DNA from: Salticus scenicus
Taxonomy: Eukaryota > Arthropoda > Arachnida > Araneae > Salticidae
Length of the DNA stretch: 64,000 bases
NCBI GenBank assembly: GCA_963930645.1
Contig: OZ005649.1
Span: 387,677,887-387,741,886 of the forward strand
Direction: 5' to 3'
How positions within the stretch are numbered: position 1 is the stretch's first letter; each line of letters starts with the position of its first letter. A program made the position numbers and the translations under genes. Of the stretch, positions 34,349-44,259 are shown one piece after another. The notes beneath the pieces were generated by a model that did no database searches, had not been told where the DNA came from, and worked only from the letters and a program-made list of their open reading frames with translations.

Positions 34349-35295
34349 TTTCTCTTACCCATAGGGTCGAGAAAGTATTGTTTTACAGTCAAATTTTCGA
34401 TCGGGAGTTTTTGTTATATTTACATGTTCTGAGGTCCCCTGAATACCAAAATCATGTTTTTAGCGAATGGTCTGTGTGTCTGTCTGTCTGTGTGTGTGCT
34501 TGTTATCAGCATATCTCAAGAACATATAGTAGCAGAAATTCCAAACTCGGTATTCTAAATGTTTATCATATAGGGATGCTACAGTAAGCTTTTTCGTTGA
34601 GATGAAGCAAATGGTTCGTGTACAGGAACACCCAAAAGTATTCAAATACATTGCGCCTATGGGGAAAATTGCAGGTAAGTAGAGTTTAACAGCTATAGAC
34701 TCCACTAAACCAAATGAAACGAATATATATTTTTTGTAATAGAGATAGTCAATTGGAGGAAAAACTGTATGTAGGAGCCTCGCTCTCCCCCTGAGGGGAA
34801 AGTCCCCCCTCGAGGAGAGTAAATTTTCATGATGGGTATCTTTCAAAAGCGCTCGCCAATACCTTTAAAACGAATGGTTGAACCATCGATCTGCGATAAT
34901 TTAAAATAAAGTTATCGATTTTTTTCATTATTTTTTTTTTAAATGTAATATTGAGAATAAATTCAACGTTTTGTTTTAATATTTAGTGCTATACAACTTC
35001 TCTAATATGGAAATCGTCTGTATTGTCATAAAAGATATAATTTTTTAAATAATAATTTTAATATTTTTTTTTTTAAAGAACAGAATTAAATTCTATATAA
35101 ATGTAGGTGCATTAATGGAACGAGCCGCCCCCCTCACACAGAACTCATTATCATATAAAACTCTTCCTAAGCCTAATTTGAATTGTTTAACATAGGTTTA
35201 CATAACAGTACTCGTTATCTCTTAATCTTCAACCGGTATTTATAGAATTAAAGTTCAGGGTAAGAGAAAGTCGTGTGAGTGACACACCAGATTAT
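34349..35295 (+). repeat. Family B repeat (forward copy)
   Basis: The 5' end is the best preserved hairpin of the family (TACTTTCTCTTACCCATAGG then GTCGAGAAAGTA). The 3' end is CAGGGTAAGAGAAAGTCGTG followed by TGAGTGACACACCAGATTAT. It thus begins and ends with inverted copies of ACTTTCTCTTACCC. It aligns with 26107-27105. Confidence 0.9.
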
Positions 35296-35299
35296 TTTT

Positions 35300-36510
35300 T
35301 TTCATACAGTCAATTTAACAACGCTTTTTTTATAATATAATTTATTTCAGACCTGAGCTTAATTTTTTTTGAATCGTTTTACTCATAAAATTTTTAATCT
35401 ATAAAAGGGGTAAATTTTTATCTGTTTTTATTATTCACGAAACGTTGATGTAACATAAAAAGAAATATAAGTAGAATACATAATTGATGATGTTTTCTAA
35501 AAATCTTTCGCTTTAAATGTAAAGGTAAAAATAAAATTCTCATTGGAATGTGTCTCTTGCCACAGTTACATTATATCAAGCGTGTTATAAATATCGAACA
35601 CAAGAATATTCCATCTTTTCAAAATATTTTATTTGCGTTCATAACTGAATTTTGATTTATAACTTTTTTCTCATTTTGCCATGTTATTTTACAGACATAT
35701 AAATAGCGGGTTTTTAAGCATATGCTTCTATACAATTTGCTATATACATATTTTATTATATTTATACTGTTATATTTCCTTCATGTTGAAAAAAAAAAAA
35801 AATAACTTCAGCTAATACAGTTAACCCTTTCGCATCAGCAAATCAGCATGTTTTCCTATTTTGTATAATAAGCTTATTATTTAAAATGCTACAATATTTA
35901 GTAAAATAATTCCAAGTACTCATGTTTAAATAATTTAAATTTTGTTTACGGAATTAGATGCTGCATATGCCATTGTCCCTTCATGGGTTAAACATGAACA
36001 TGCAAAATACTTTTTATAAAATACTGTATATATATATTTTTTTGGAAGAGTTTCCAGAGCTTGTACTCACCTTTTTTTCTTTTTTCGCCACCACATGGAC
36101 AGCATCGATTACATAAAGTTCAATATTACGTTGAAATACTTTAGAAATAAGTTTTTAAACTGATAGATATTAGCAATAATGATTAGCTAAATTTTAATTT
36201 ATTAGCTGTTTAAATTTAGGTGTTTTTTGCTACTGAAATAATTATCAGCTATAACAAAACTTTACGTAAATTTTAGAAAAAAAAGAATGTGTCTAAGTGT
36301 GTATTAAAATTTCTAAATTGCACATGGAAATACTGAATCATGGATATATTTAATAATAACAAGAACTATTGATAGACTCCTATTCCGAAGCATTTGACCA
36401 ATAACAAGAATTGCACTTTTAGTAGATTTAACGTAGTACACCGTCATAAAAAAATATATTTATAGAAACCATATTTACATTATACATAATTCGTAAGTAG
36501 CATACTAATT
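35300..36510. other. AT-rich DNA, nothing recognised
   Basis: No coding or repeat call possible. A short run of TA dinucleotides lies near 36028. Confidence 0.4.
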
Positions 36511-36639
36511 ATATATTTGAAGGTTCTTAAAGATGCTGTAGGACACACCATTGGAAAATATTATAGTTACTATGAAGTCACCTGGAAATCCTATTTCCTC
36601 AGACTTCCACACTGTTTCTCCTGTAATAATCCGAATTCA

Positions 36640-36880
36640 AAGCTGGTTGATAGGTGGTACCGAGTTCGATCCCAGGTCGCGCTCATCGACCTAGCCGTTC
36701 GAAGTTTTCCATGATTTCCTTCGAAACACTCGTAAAGACGGGCTAGGAGCCCTTAGAATGACCTCCATAGAGGGCATTCTCCCTATAGGCCTACGACACT
36801 TGCTGAGTCAATCGGCCTTAAATCCTCCAACTAAGCAATCAACCTGTCATAATCCGTACTTGACGAACATATTTCTTCTT
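36640..36880 (+). mobile_element. tRNA-derived SINE, copy 2
   Basis: A B-box-like GAGTTCGATCCC (36662-36673) and the body words CGACCTAGCC, TTTTCCATGATTT and AAACACTCGTAAA match the SINE at 7262-7500. The A-box region is degraded (AAAGCTGGTTGATAGG). Confidence 0.6.
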
Positions 36881-36919
36881 TTTCAACATCTTTTGAATGC
36901 CCTATAAAAAATTACTAGA

Positions 36920-37437
36920 ACAAATTATAGATTGTTTGACGGAACTAACAATTTTCACCGTACACGGGAAATACTTCCTTCGCCGAAAGTTCTTTTTTCC
37001 ACTAGAAACACACAACATTTTGCTATCCTTCTATTGGACACTCCTCGAGCCCAGTTGCCATTTTCAAATGCAGCTGCCAATCTTGTTTAATTCTTGCATT
37101 ATAAATTCAAAATAAACATTTTACAGTTAGTTAGTTTTCCCACTTACTGGCATATTTGGAAATAATTTTCTATATTTAATTAATTATAGATCGTTTGATG
37201 GGACTAACAATTTCCATCGTACACAGGAAATATTTCCTTAGTCGAAAGTTCTTTTTCCCACAAGAAACACGCAACATTTTGCTGTCCTTCTATTGTACAC
37301 TCCTCGAGCCCAGTTGCCATTTTCAAATGCAGCTGCCCATCTTGTTTAATTCTTGTATTATAAATTCAAAATAAACATTTTACAGTTATATAGTTTTCCT
37401 ACCTATTGGCATATTTGGAAATAATTTTCTACTAGTT
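36920..37437 (+). repeat. Tandem duplication, 259 bp unit, two copies
   Basis: 36920-37178 and 37179-37437 are about 90% or more identical with an offset of 259 bp. Shared blocks include CACTCCTCGAGCCCAGTTGC, CATTTTCAAATGCAGCTGCC and TTCAAAATAAACATTTTACA. There is no open frame common to both copies. The source of the unit is unknown. Confidence 0.9.
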
Positions 37438-37526
37438 TCCGACCTTTTACATCGGTTCACGACATACTTACTCACATTTTGTTGTAAATGACAATTATGC
37501 AGAGAAATAAACTTGCTTTTTAAGTA

Positions 37527-37733
37527 CAGTCGGTAACAAAAATATCCTAACACTACTTTATTTTATATAGGAATTTTCGCTAGAGTTACTGTTTTTTTTA
37601 AATAAATCCTTGTCGAATTCTCAGTCAGTTTAAGTACATGATTCGATAAGGATTTACTTAACAAAACAGTCTTAACACTACTTTTTTTATATAAGAATTT
37701 TTGCTAGTGTTCGGATACTTTTGTTACCGACTG
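37527..37733. mobile_element. CAGTCGG-type MITE, complete (207 bp)
   Basis: Inverted ends CAGTCGGTAACAAAAATATC (37527) and GGATACTTTTGTTACCGACT plus G (to 37733) are flanked by TA on both sides (37525-37526, 37734-37735). It contains an inner hairpin AAATAAATCCTTGTCGAAT / ATTCGATAAGGATTTACTT. The TA target and palindromic structure fit a Tc1/mariner-type MITE. Confidence 0.9.
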
Positions 37734-37739
37734 TATGTA

Positions 37740-38470
37740 TTTTGGTTTGTCTTTTTTATTGGCATATTTATTGATTTGCCCTCGTCCAATATATAGACAA
37801 CGTACAGGGCTAATTTTTTTTTTTTTCTGCTTAATTAAATTGATAAAAATATGTTTATAAGTAGATTATACATATATTAAACATAGAGGTTTGAAATTTA
37901 ACTGTTAAATTTTATATACCACATTATTTTATAATCTATGTTTAATTAATATTAAAATAATTAAGAGGTCAGGTACCATTGAACGGTGGAAATATCAGTA
38001 AAAAATTATGATTTTTTTTTTTTTTTTTTTTTTTTACAATAACATAAAAAACAATTACTTTTGAAACTTGTATTTTTTAAAAAGTGTTAACAAAGAATAT
38101 ATCTATCTAATACAATTGTCAGGATATTTGATTTTTAAATTAATTTTTCTAAAAAAATGTTAGAGCAAATTTTTTATCCATATAAACCTTCCATGCAAGA
38201 TTACATGCAAACGATACAACACATGAAGCTTAACAAAAATGTGCATGGAAAAAAAAAATGCCGTATAATTAAAATTATAAAAAACAAAATTTTGCTGGAA
38301 TTATACATTCTTTTGAAAAAAGAATTATTAAACTTATTAAAATTATCGTAGTTTTTGGCGTAATTGTGCTTATAATTACAAATCTTTTAATATTATAAAG
38401 CTATTTGTTTGACATTTCATACATTTATATGTCATGTAAAAGCTGTTAAACTTTCATTAAATTCTGGATA
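37740..38470. other. AT-rich DNA with poly-T at about 38012-38034
   Basis: Nothing else recognised. Confidence 0.4.
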
Positions 38471-38477
38471 ACCATCA

Positions 38478-38586
38478 CTCCTAGTAGCACATGTATCTAC
38501 AGTAAATACTGTGGATATCCCTAGAATGTCCTTTGATCCATATAATATCCTAAAGATGTCATATGGAGAAGATGTGCTGTCAACGA
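38478..38586. repeat. Small inverted-repeat element, second copy
   Basis: Ends AGTAGCACATG and GATGTGCTGTC, and inner words GGATATCCCTAGAATGTCC and ATATCCTAAAGATGTC, match the element at 25837-25956. Confidence 0.55.
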
Positions 38587-38883
38587 CAGAGATATTGTGC
38601 GTGCAAGATTACATATCGATACAAGATTGGCTTTGATACTGAAAAAAAAAAAATGAAAATGTAGAAATATTTCAATACGGAGAGATGAAAACTTTCTTAT
38701 AACCTGTTAAAATTTACAAGATTTTAAAGTAATTATTTTTTGAATTATTATAAATAAAGTTAAGGTCATTTTTAACACGATTTTATTAGCTTCACCTGTA
38801 TGTATGTTTGTATGTATGTTTGTAACCGCTCTGAGAGCAAACAAAAAATCTATATTGTAAAAAAAGACTTTCCCTACGTGAAC

Positions 38884-38960
38884 GCTGTGGCTGTGAGGTA
38901 AAGCTCCGAGCGACGAACGTAAAGGTCTAACGTTCGAGCCCAGTCAGGGGAGATTTTTTA
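38884..38960 (+). repeat. tRNA-like SINE head or tRNA pseudogene
   Basis: An A-box-like TGGCTGTGAGG (38888-38898) and a B-box-like CGTTCGAGCCC (38931-38941) are present, with paired-looking GTAAAGGTC / GACGAACGT words between. The cloverleaf is incomplete. It is followed by an AT-rich tail. Confidence 0.4.
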
Positions 38961-39054
38961 AAAATGGTTTTTGTTTCATTCTAAATTATTGATTTCTCAT
39001 TCCTTCATTATGTTATTTATTTCATTAAAAATTTAAAAGTATATGTAAATGTTG

Positions 39055-39115
39055 CGGTGTGTCACTCACACGATTTTCTCTTAATCTTCATTTTAATACT
39101 ATAAAAGGTAGATAT
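39055..39115 (-). repeat. Family B 3' end fragment
   Basis: GTGTGTCACTCACACGATTT then TCTCTTAATCTTCA is the reverse complement of the last about 50 bp of family B. No other part of the family follows. Confidence 0.6.
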
Positions 39116-39244
39116 TTTGTACTTTGTAGTTCACATTTTAATAAAAGCGTGTTCTTTAATTTTTTAAAAGTACAATTTTATTTCTATTTTTTTTTTTTTT
39201 CCCTCAAGAATACCTGATCCTTCACATTGAATACATAAATATCG

Positions 39245-39436
39245 CAGGCCTTGCAGCGTTTTTAAAATTTTATGTTAATTTTATTATATTGTCACCACTA
39301 TTTTAAAGCAACATTTTATTAGCTAATATTTTTAGCATCAAAATATTGAAAAATATTCCAGAAACATTTTTCATTAAGGATAGTAGTGGCAATATAATAA
39401 AATGTTGGTAAAATTTTAGGAACAATGCGAGGCCTG
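39245..39436. mobile_element. Palindromic hAT-like MITE (192 bp)
   Basis: Ends CAGGCCTTGCAGCG and its complement ending GCGAGGCCTG form arms of about 60 bp that share AAAATTTTA and TTTTATTATATTG blocks. A 6 bp direct repeat ATATCG flanks both sides (39239-39244 and 39437-39442). hAT elements make 8 bp duplications, so either two bases have diverged or the class is different. Confidence 0.7.
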
Positions 39437-39449
39437 ATATCGATTAGAT

Positions 39450-41150
39450 TATTATAATCTCTTCAGAACTATATCGTCTGAAATATGAATAACTTATATT
39501 TAAATTTAAAAAAAATAGTTTCCATTAAAAAATTATAAACTAAGAAAAAAAAAAAAATAGATATAATTAAAATCTTAAAAATTCTTTTATGCGATATCAC
39601 TTATAAATTTGATATTAAACAGAAATATATTTTCTTATTTATCATAAATCAGTTTTAGAAGATAGTGATTTTGGTTTGACATTCATATATATTTTTATGT
39701 TATTTTTGAGCAATGTTTCTTTTAGAGCTTTCTCTTCTAAGTAAATTGATGGAAAAAGATTTCAAAAATACATTAAAAGGAAAGCTAGTTTTTAGAGAAG
39801 ACAGAAAATGAGATCCAAGACATAAAAATCGACGTAAAATGTTTGTTTTACTCACGTAGTATTGTAACTGCACATAAAAAGTGAAATATTGTATTTTCGA
39901 ATTACTAAAGTATGTTTCAGGTTTAGCTTTCTTAAAGTACGCTGAAACCAAAAACTAACAGTAGTTGGTCATTAAAAGATTTAAAATGGGAGTATTATTT
40001 GTACAATTAGTAATACCAGAAACAATCTAATAAATCTTGTCTTTTAATATCCTTGAACTTTAAACTATGTTATGAAATTTTATTTATATTGTCTGTATCT
40101 TTGTATGACTAAACTAGCTTTAAACTCGCTTACAGTGAGTGAATAATTATGCAATATTGAGATTTTTTTTTTTTGTAAATAATACTTAAAATTTTGCATT
40201 TTAAGTTTGTTTCTAAATTAATTGCTCTGTGTTTTCTAACTTATGAATACTGTTTAAAAATATATTACAAAATCAATACTCTCTTTTACTAATTTACCAT
40301 TTTTTATATACAGGTAAATTTCATACAGATAAAGAAATACAAATGTACAATACAAATGTTAAATTTATCTTTGATTAAATTTAACATCAATTGGTATGTA
40401 CTTTTTTATTTTATTATTATTTTTTTTTTAACCGAAACACTTTTTTAAGACATTAGTTAATCAATATGTGTCATAATAATAATACTTTTTTTTTTCTATT
40501 TTTTTTTTTTTTTTCTATTTTTTTTTCTTTTGTAATTTCATATTGCAAGAAGGATATACAAAGTCCAGACTTGTCTAAAATATATATTGCTTGATATTTA
40601 ACATTACATAAAACTATTTTGAATACAAATATAGTACTACCAATATTGTCTAACTTTAGATTTTAAATTTGCTTATTATTACGACTCTAGAAGCGCCAGA
40701 ATTTATAAGTCTCTACTACATAATAAAATACGTTAGAGTTTAAGATTTGATCAAAATATTATACACTTTTAGAATTTTAGATGAGTTATACATTATTTTA
40801 AAACTACAGCTTATTTTAAATTAGATGTTCTAAGGCATAATTCATTCCTGTAATTGCTATGCAATTCATTTCTATTTATTTCCTACTAATATATAATTAG
40901 TTCCTATTTACTATAGCAAAATTAGATTTTCCAAGGCAAAATTTATTCCTGTATTACGTGTAGAAATTGTTTCCTATAATTATTATAAGATACATTCATA
41001 TTTATTCCTCTCCAAACCCTGTTTTCCCAAAGTATCACTTCCAAATTCTATTAAATATGTGATGTATATATATAAAGTAATTTATTAATATATATATAGT
41101 TAAAATAAAACTACTGAATGTTTAAAATTTGTAATGACTTCACTTGTAAG
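39450..41150. other. AT-rich DNA, nothing recognised
   Basis: The minus-strand frame at 39700-39951 (83 codons) has no motif. T-rich tracts lie near 40425 and 40487-40530. Confidence 0.4.
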
Positions 41151-41153
41151 CAT

Positions 41154-41672
41154 ATAAAATCACTTTTAAAACACGTATATAAAATTGTTTATTAAAATCA
41201 AACACAAAGCTTTTCGCTATTATTAAAATAGCATCTTCCGGTTTTGTTAATTAACAGCAGAATAGACAACATTATATACTGGAGAAGTTCAATACAGTTA
41301 CAGTTAAAAAATAAATCTTGTAAAAATCACGAGCCATTTAAGATCACTTGGCGTCAGTGTTGGTCATAATTGATTAAAAAGTAATTTAATTACAATTGAA
41401 TTAAAATTATAGATATTTTACTGCTAATAAATTAACAAATAATTGATTACAAATAAACTGAATTACTTATTCAATTTATTCGTAATAATTCAATTTATTT
41501 GTAATAAATTACTTGTTAATCGATTGACAAAAAAAATTATAATTGTAATTTAATTGTAATTCAATTACTTTTTAATCAACTATGCCCAACACTGCTTGGC
41601 GTCGCACTAGGAAAAAGCTTTATGTTTGATTTTAATAAAAATGTTATATACGTGTTTTAAAAGTTATTTTAT
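41154..41672. mobile_element. Foldback element interrupted by a hAT MITE
   Basis: Outer arms 41154-41215 and 41612-41672 are reverse complements over about 60 bp (ACTTTTAAAACACGTATATA, TTATTAAAATCAAAC, AAAGCTTTT). Removing the inner 41355-41594 MITE leaves about 270 bp. (TA)n DNA adjoins the right side, as it adjoins the left side of the foldback at 31416. Confidence 0.75.
41355..41594. mobile_element. hAT MITE with perfect 8 bp target duplication (240 bp)
   Basis: Ends CAGTGTTGGTCATAATTGAT and, as complement, CAGTGTTGGGCATAGTTGAT lead into AAAAAGTAATT on both sides. The 8 bp CTTGGCGT is present at 41347-41354 and 41595-41602. CAGTGTTG-type ends and an 8 bp duplication are hallmarks of hAT elements. 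It has no coding region. Confidence 0.95.
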
Positions 41673-41673
41673 A

Positions 41674-41675
<2 letters not shown>

Positions 41676-41726
<51 letters not shown>
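41676..41726. repeat. (TA)n microsatellite
   Basis: About 25 TA repeats adjoin the foldback element. Confidence 0.95.
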
Positions 41727-41730
<4 letters not shown>

Positions 41731-42109
41731 CTAAACTGTACACGTGTATAGGTAGCCTCTATAATTTTCCTATTTAAAAAAATAAAATTGTATTTTGTAT
41801 TGTTGTAGAAAAATATCAATTAATACTACCTGTAAACAGTGGTTCTGAAATAAAAGAAGTGGCTCCGAAAAAAAAAAGTTGGATGATATAAGGTAAAGCT
41901 AGGAGAGATTGCTCACATAGGCGATCGGCAGGAATGAGTACAATGGGCGCTTTGAAACTCTAGGTATTTCTACAATATCGATAGCGGAGTGCCCCCATAA
42001 ATGTGCATGTTCATTGTTTGAGCAGTCTAAGATTAAACGTGGTTATTTTGTCTCATTTTCAAAAATGTTTGCTTAAATTTTCAAAACCCTTTCTAGGAAT
42101 TTTTATAGA

Positions 42110-42277
42110 ATGGCAGCACTGCAAAATATTTTTAAATTACACGAATTCCCATCGATTCGTTTATATAATTTACTTGTGACAGGTGGTTGCATGAAAGTTG
42201 CATCATTTATAGCAACGAGTGTAACGATTATAGACAACGACAGATTAGGTCATCAAACAAGAAACTGTTCGAACTGA
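42110..42277 (+). other. Short open frame, unassigned
   Basis: 55 codons from ATG at 42110 to TGA at 42275, open for a further 11 codons upstream. The peptide (MAALQNIFKLHEFPSIRLYN...) has a mixed composition unlike the AT-driven frames nearby. No family was recognised and no splice or promoter signal was seen. It may be a chance frame. Confidence 0.15.
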
Positions 42278-42330
42278 AAAGCAACTTTACTAATTTTAAG
42301 TTAAACATACTGCCTAGTAACTAAATGTTA

Positions 42331-42393
42331 CTTTTCATTATCTAGTCTTGTCTTTTCATTATCTAGTCTTGTCTTTTCATTATCTAGTCTTGT
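42331..42393 (+). repeat. Minisatellite, 3 copies of 21 bp
   Basis: The unit CTTTTCATTATCTAGTCTTG plus T is repeated three times without change. Confidence 0.9.
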
Positions 42394-42489
42394 CTTTTTT
42401 ATCTGCTTCTTTAAATTATTTTCTTTAAATAAAAATTTTTAATCCCTTTTAATTATTTTTTCTGTTTTCTTTTCTTTTCTTTTTCTTTT

Positions 42490-43195
42490 TTAACACTTTC
42501 CAACAAGGTTGAAAAGTGTTAATGACTTCGGTTTGTCTGTCTGTCTGTCTTTCTGCGCTCAAACTCCCGTAAATATTTATGGAATTTCTTGAATATGATA
42601 TATGATATTCAAGCTCTCTATCAGATGTTCCCTATTGAAAATGGATTTTCTACCTCTACTGGTTTGTGTACAGTGACCCCCGAAAATATTTCAAAGCATT
42701 GTGTTCTACGAGAGGTATATCTATAAATCATATTTTTATACCTTTACTGTACACATATCTTAATGAAATTGAAATATGTTATTCAAGTTCACTATTGGAT
42801 GTTTCCTCTATCAAATGGATTAAATACCATCACTTTTCTTATATAGAAGGACACTCAAAATTATTTTAAATCATCGCGTTCTATGAGAGATATTTTATGA
42901 ATCAAATTTTAATAACTTTACTTTCCACGAAGTTTTAGGAAATTGAAATATGTTATTTATATGCACTAAAGAATGCTTTGCATAGAATATAGCATGGTAA
43001 TCATTAGACTTACAGGGTGACGCAAAAATATTGTTATATTAAGAGCTATTAATAAAAATTTGCTAGAATTTTACTTTCGTTTACATTAAGCGTTTTTAAC
43101 ACTTTCTAACATTTTAAGTGTGAATATGATATCAATTTGTCCATCTGTCCGTCTGTCTGTCTGCCCGCGCCATAACTCTTAAATCGATATTTCAT
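42490..43195 (+). repeat. Family C tandem repeat, left part
   Basis: One unit with its two about 185 bp half-units (near 42660 and 42845), each reading GTGTACAG-GACnCCC, CAAAGCATTGTGTTCTA, AAATCATATTTTTATACCTT and GAAATTGAAATATGTTATT. It is followed by ACAGGGTGACGCAAAAATAT and TGTCTGTCTG. This half of the array is separated from the rest by about 1.05 kb of unrelated sequence. Confidence 0.85.
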
Positions 43196-43199
43196 TCGT

Positions 43200-43870
43200 C
43201 TAAAATACCGATATAAGGATATATCGATTTAATGCAGCGTTACCAATTGTAGGGTATAATCCCTACACGTAAGGACTTTTAGCAGTTTTCTTTAGAATGT
43301 AGAGACGGTTTATAGTTAGTTTGTTGGGTTTAATGTCTCAATAGTACAGCATTACAATATAAAAAATTTGGTGTTAGTTTGAACCAAAACTTGGTACTGA
43401 AGTAGCTGCAACCACCTCATGGTTTAACTTTTTAACATCATTTGTTAATTTTAGATAAACCAAATATTAGTATTATGAAAAAAAAGAAAGAAAAATCAAA
43501 ATTTGCCGAGACGGGGATTGAACTGAAGACCTTCTTGTCTCAAGTCAAACACTCTGGCACTGTGCCACGCTTTTTTGCCCACTTATTATATTTCGTTGAG
43601 TTTCATAAAAGGGATTAAATTTTCTAGGGTGTTATCTTAACCCATAAGTGAATTGTTGCTTAAAATTTGCCATTTAGTCTATGTTTTCGACCTCTCTTTT
43701 AATTTAATCTTGGTTCGGTTTCAATAGGAATTTTACTGATTTATACATCCCTTGTGAGTGGATGTATGGTAGCTCCAATTTTGGTGCAACTTAAATTCAA
43801 TCGCAGGAAGTAGAAAACTTAAAAATGAGGTTGAGCCATGTAATGGTATTGCTTATAACATTACTCCATA
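43200..43870. other. Non-array segment interrupting family C
   Basis: This is unrelated to the array and carries the tRNA-like sequence described separately. About 43620-43860 is moderately GC-rich but unassigned. It probably represents one or more insertions into the family C array. Confidence 0.4.
43498..43575 (-). repeat. tRNA-like SINE head (minus strand)
   Basis: On the minus strand GCGTGGCACAGTGCC (A-box region), then GACTTGAGACAAGAAGGTC and AGTTCAATCCCCGTCTCGGC (B box and 3' part) follow in tRNA order and spacing. Acceptor pairing is incomplete, so it is a tRNA-derived SINE or a tRNA pseudogene. Confidence 0.45.
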
Positions 43871-43873
43871 TAT

Positions 43874-43990
43874 AGTCGGATATAAAATTATTCGAGCGCT
43901 AGCAATATTTTCTATATAAAAAATGTACACTTAATACTGCTCTGTAAAATAAATTCTTGTCAAATCATGTTCTTAGTCCGTCTAAGAAAC
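43874..43990 (+). mobile_element. CAGTCGG-type MITE, partial
   Basis: It has AGTCGGATATAAAATTATTC, GCGCTAGCAAT, TATATAAAAAATGTACACTT and AATAAATTCTTGTCAAATC, matching the left two thirds of the MITE at 34185. The right end is missing. Confidence 0.65.
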
Positions 43991-44259
43991 AGCCTTCTGA
44001 TAAAGATATAATGCTTTAATACTAATTATTATAAAATTATTCATTATTTTCCACAGTTCAAAATTTATACATCAGTATAATTAATATAGCGCAGTTTTGT
44101 TTTATCACAAATTTTATTATATGGACTCGTGACGTGACATTTCCTGAGTAACATTCAGAACATTTAAAACACCCAAATTTATTATTATTATTTTAACTAA
44201 TTGATAAATTCAGAATTTTACTATTTCGTAGTACTTTGTAATGCACTAAAATATTTATA

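Noticed and set aside
34460..34846. 128-codon minus-strand frame
   Set aside because: It lies wholly within a family B repeat, and the homologous copies at 26.3 kb and 47.7 kb do not keep the frame.
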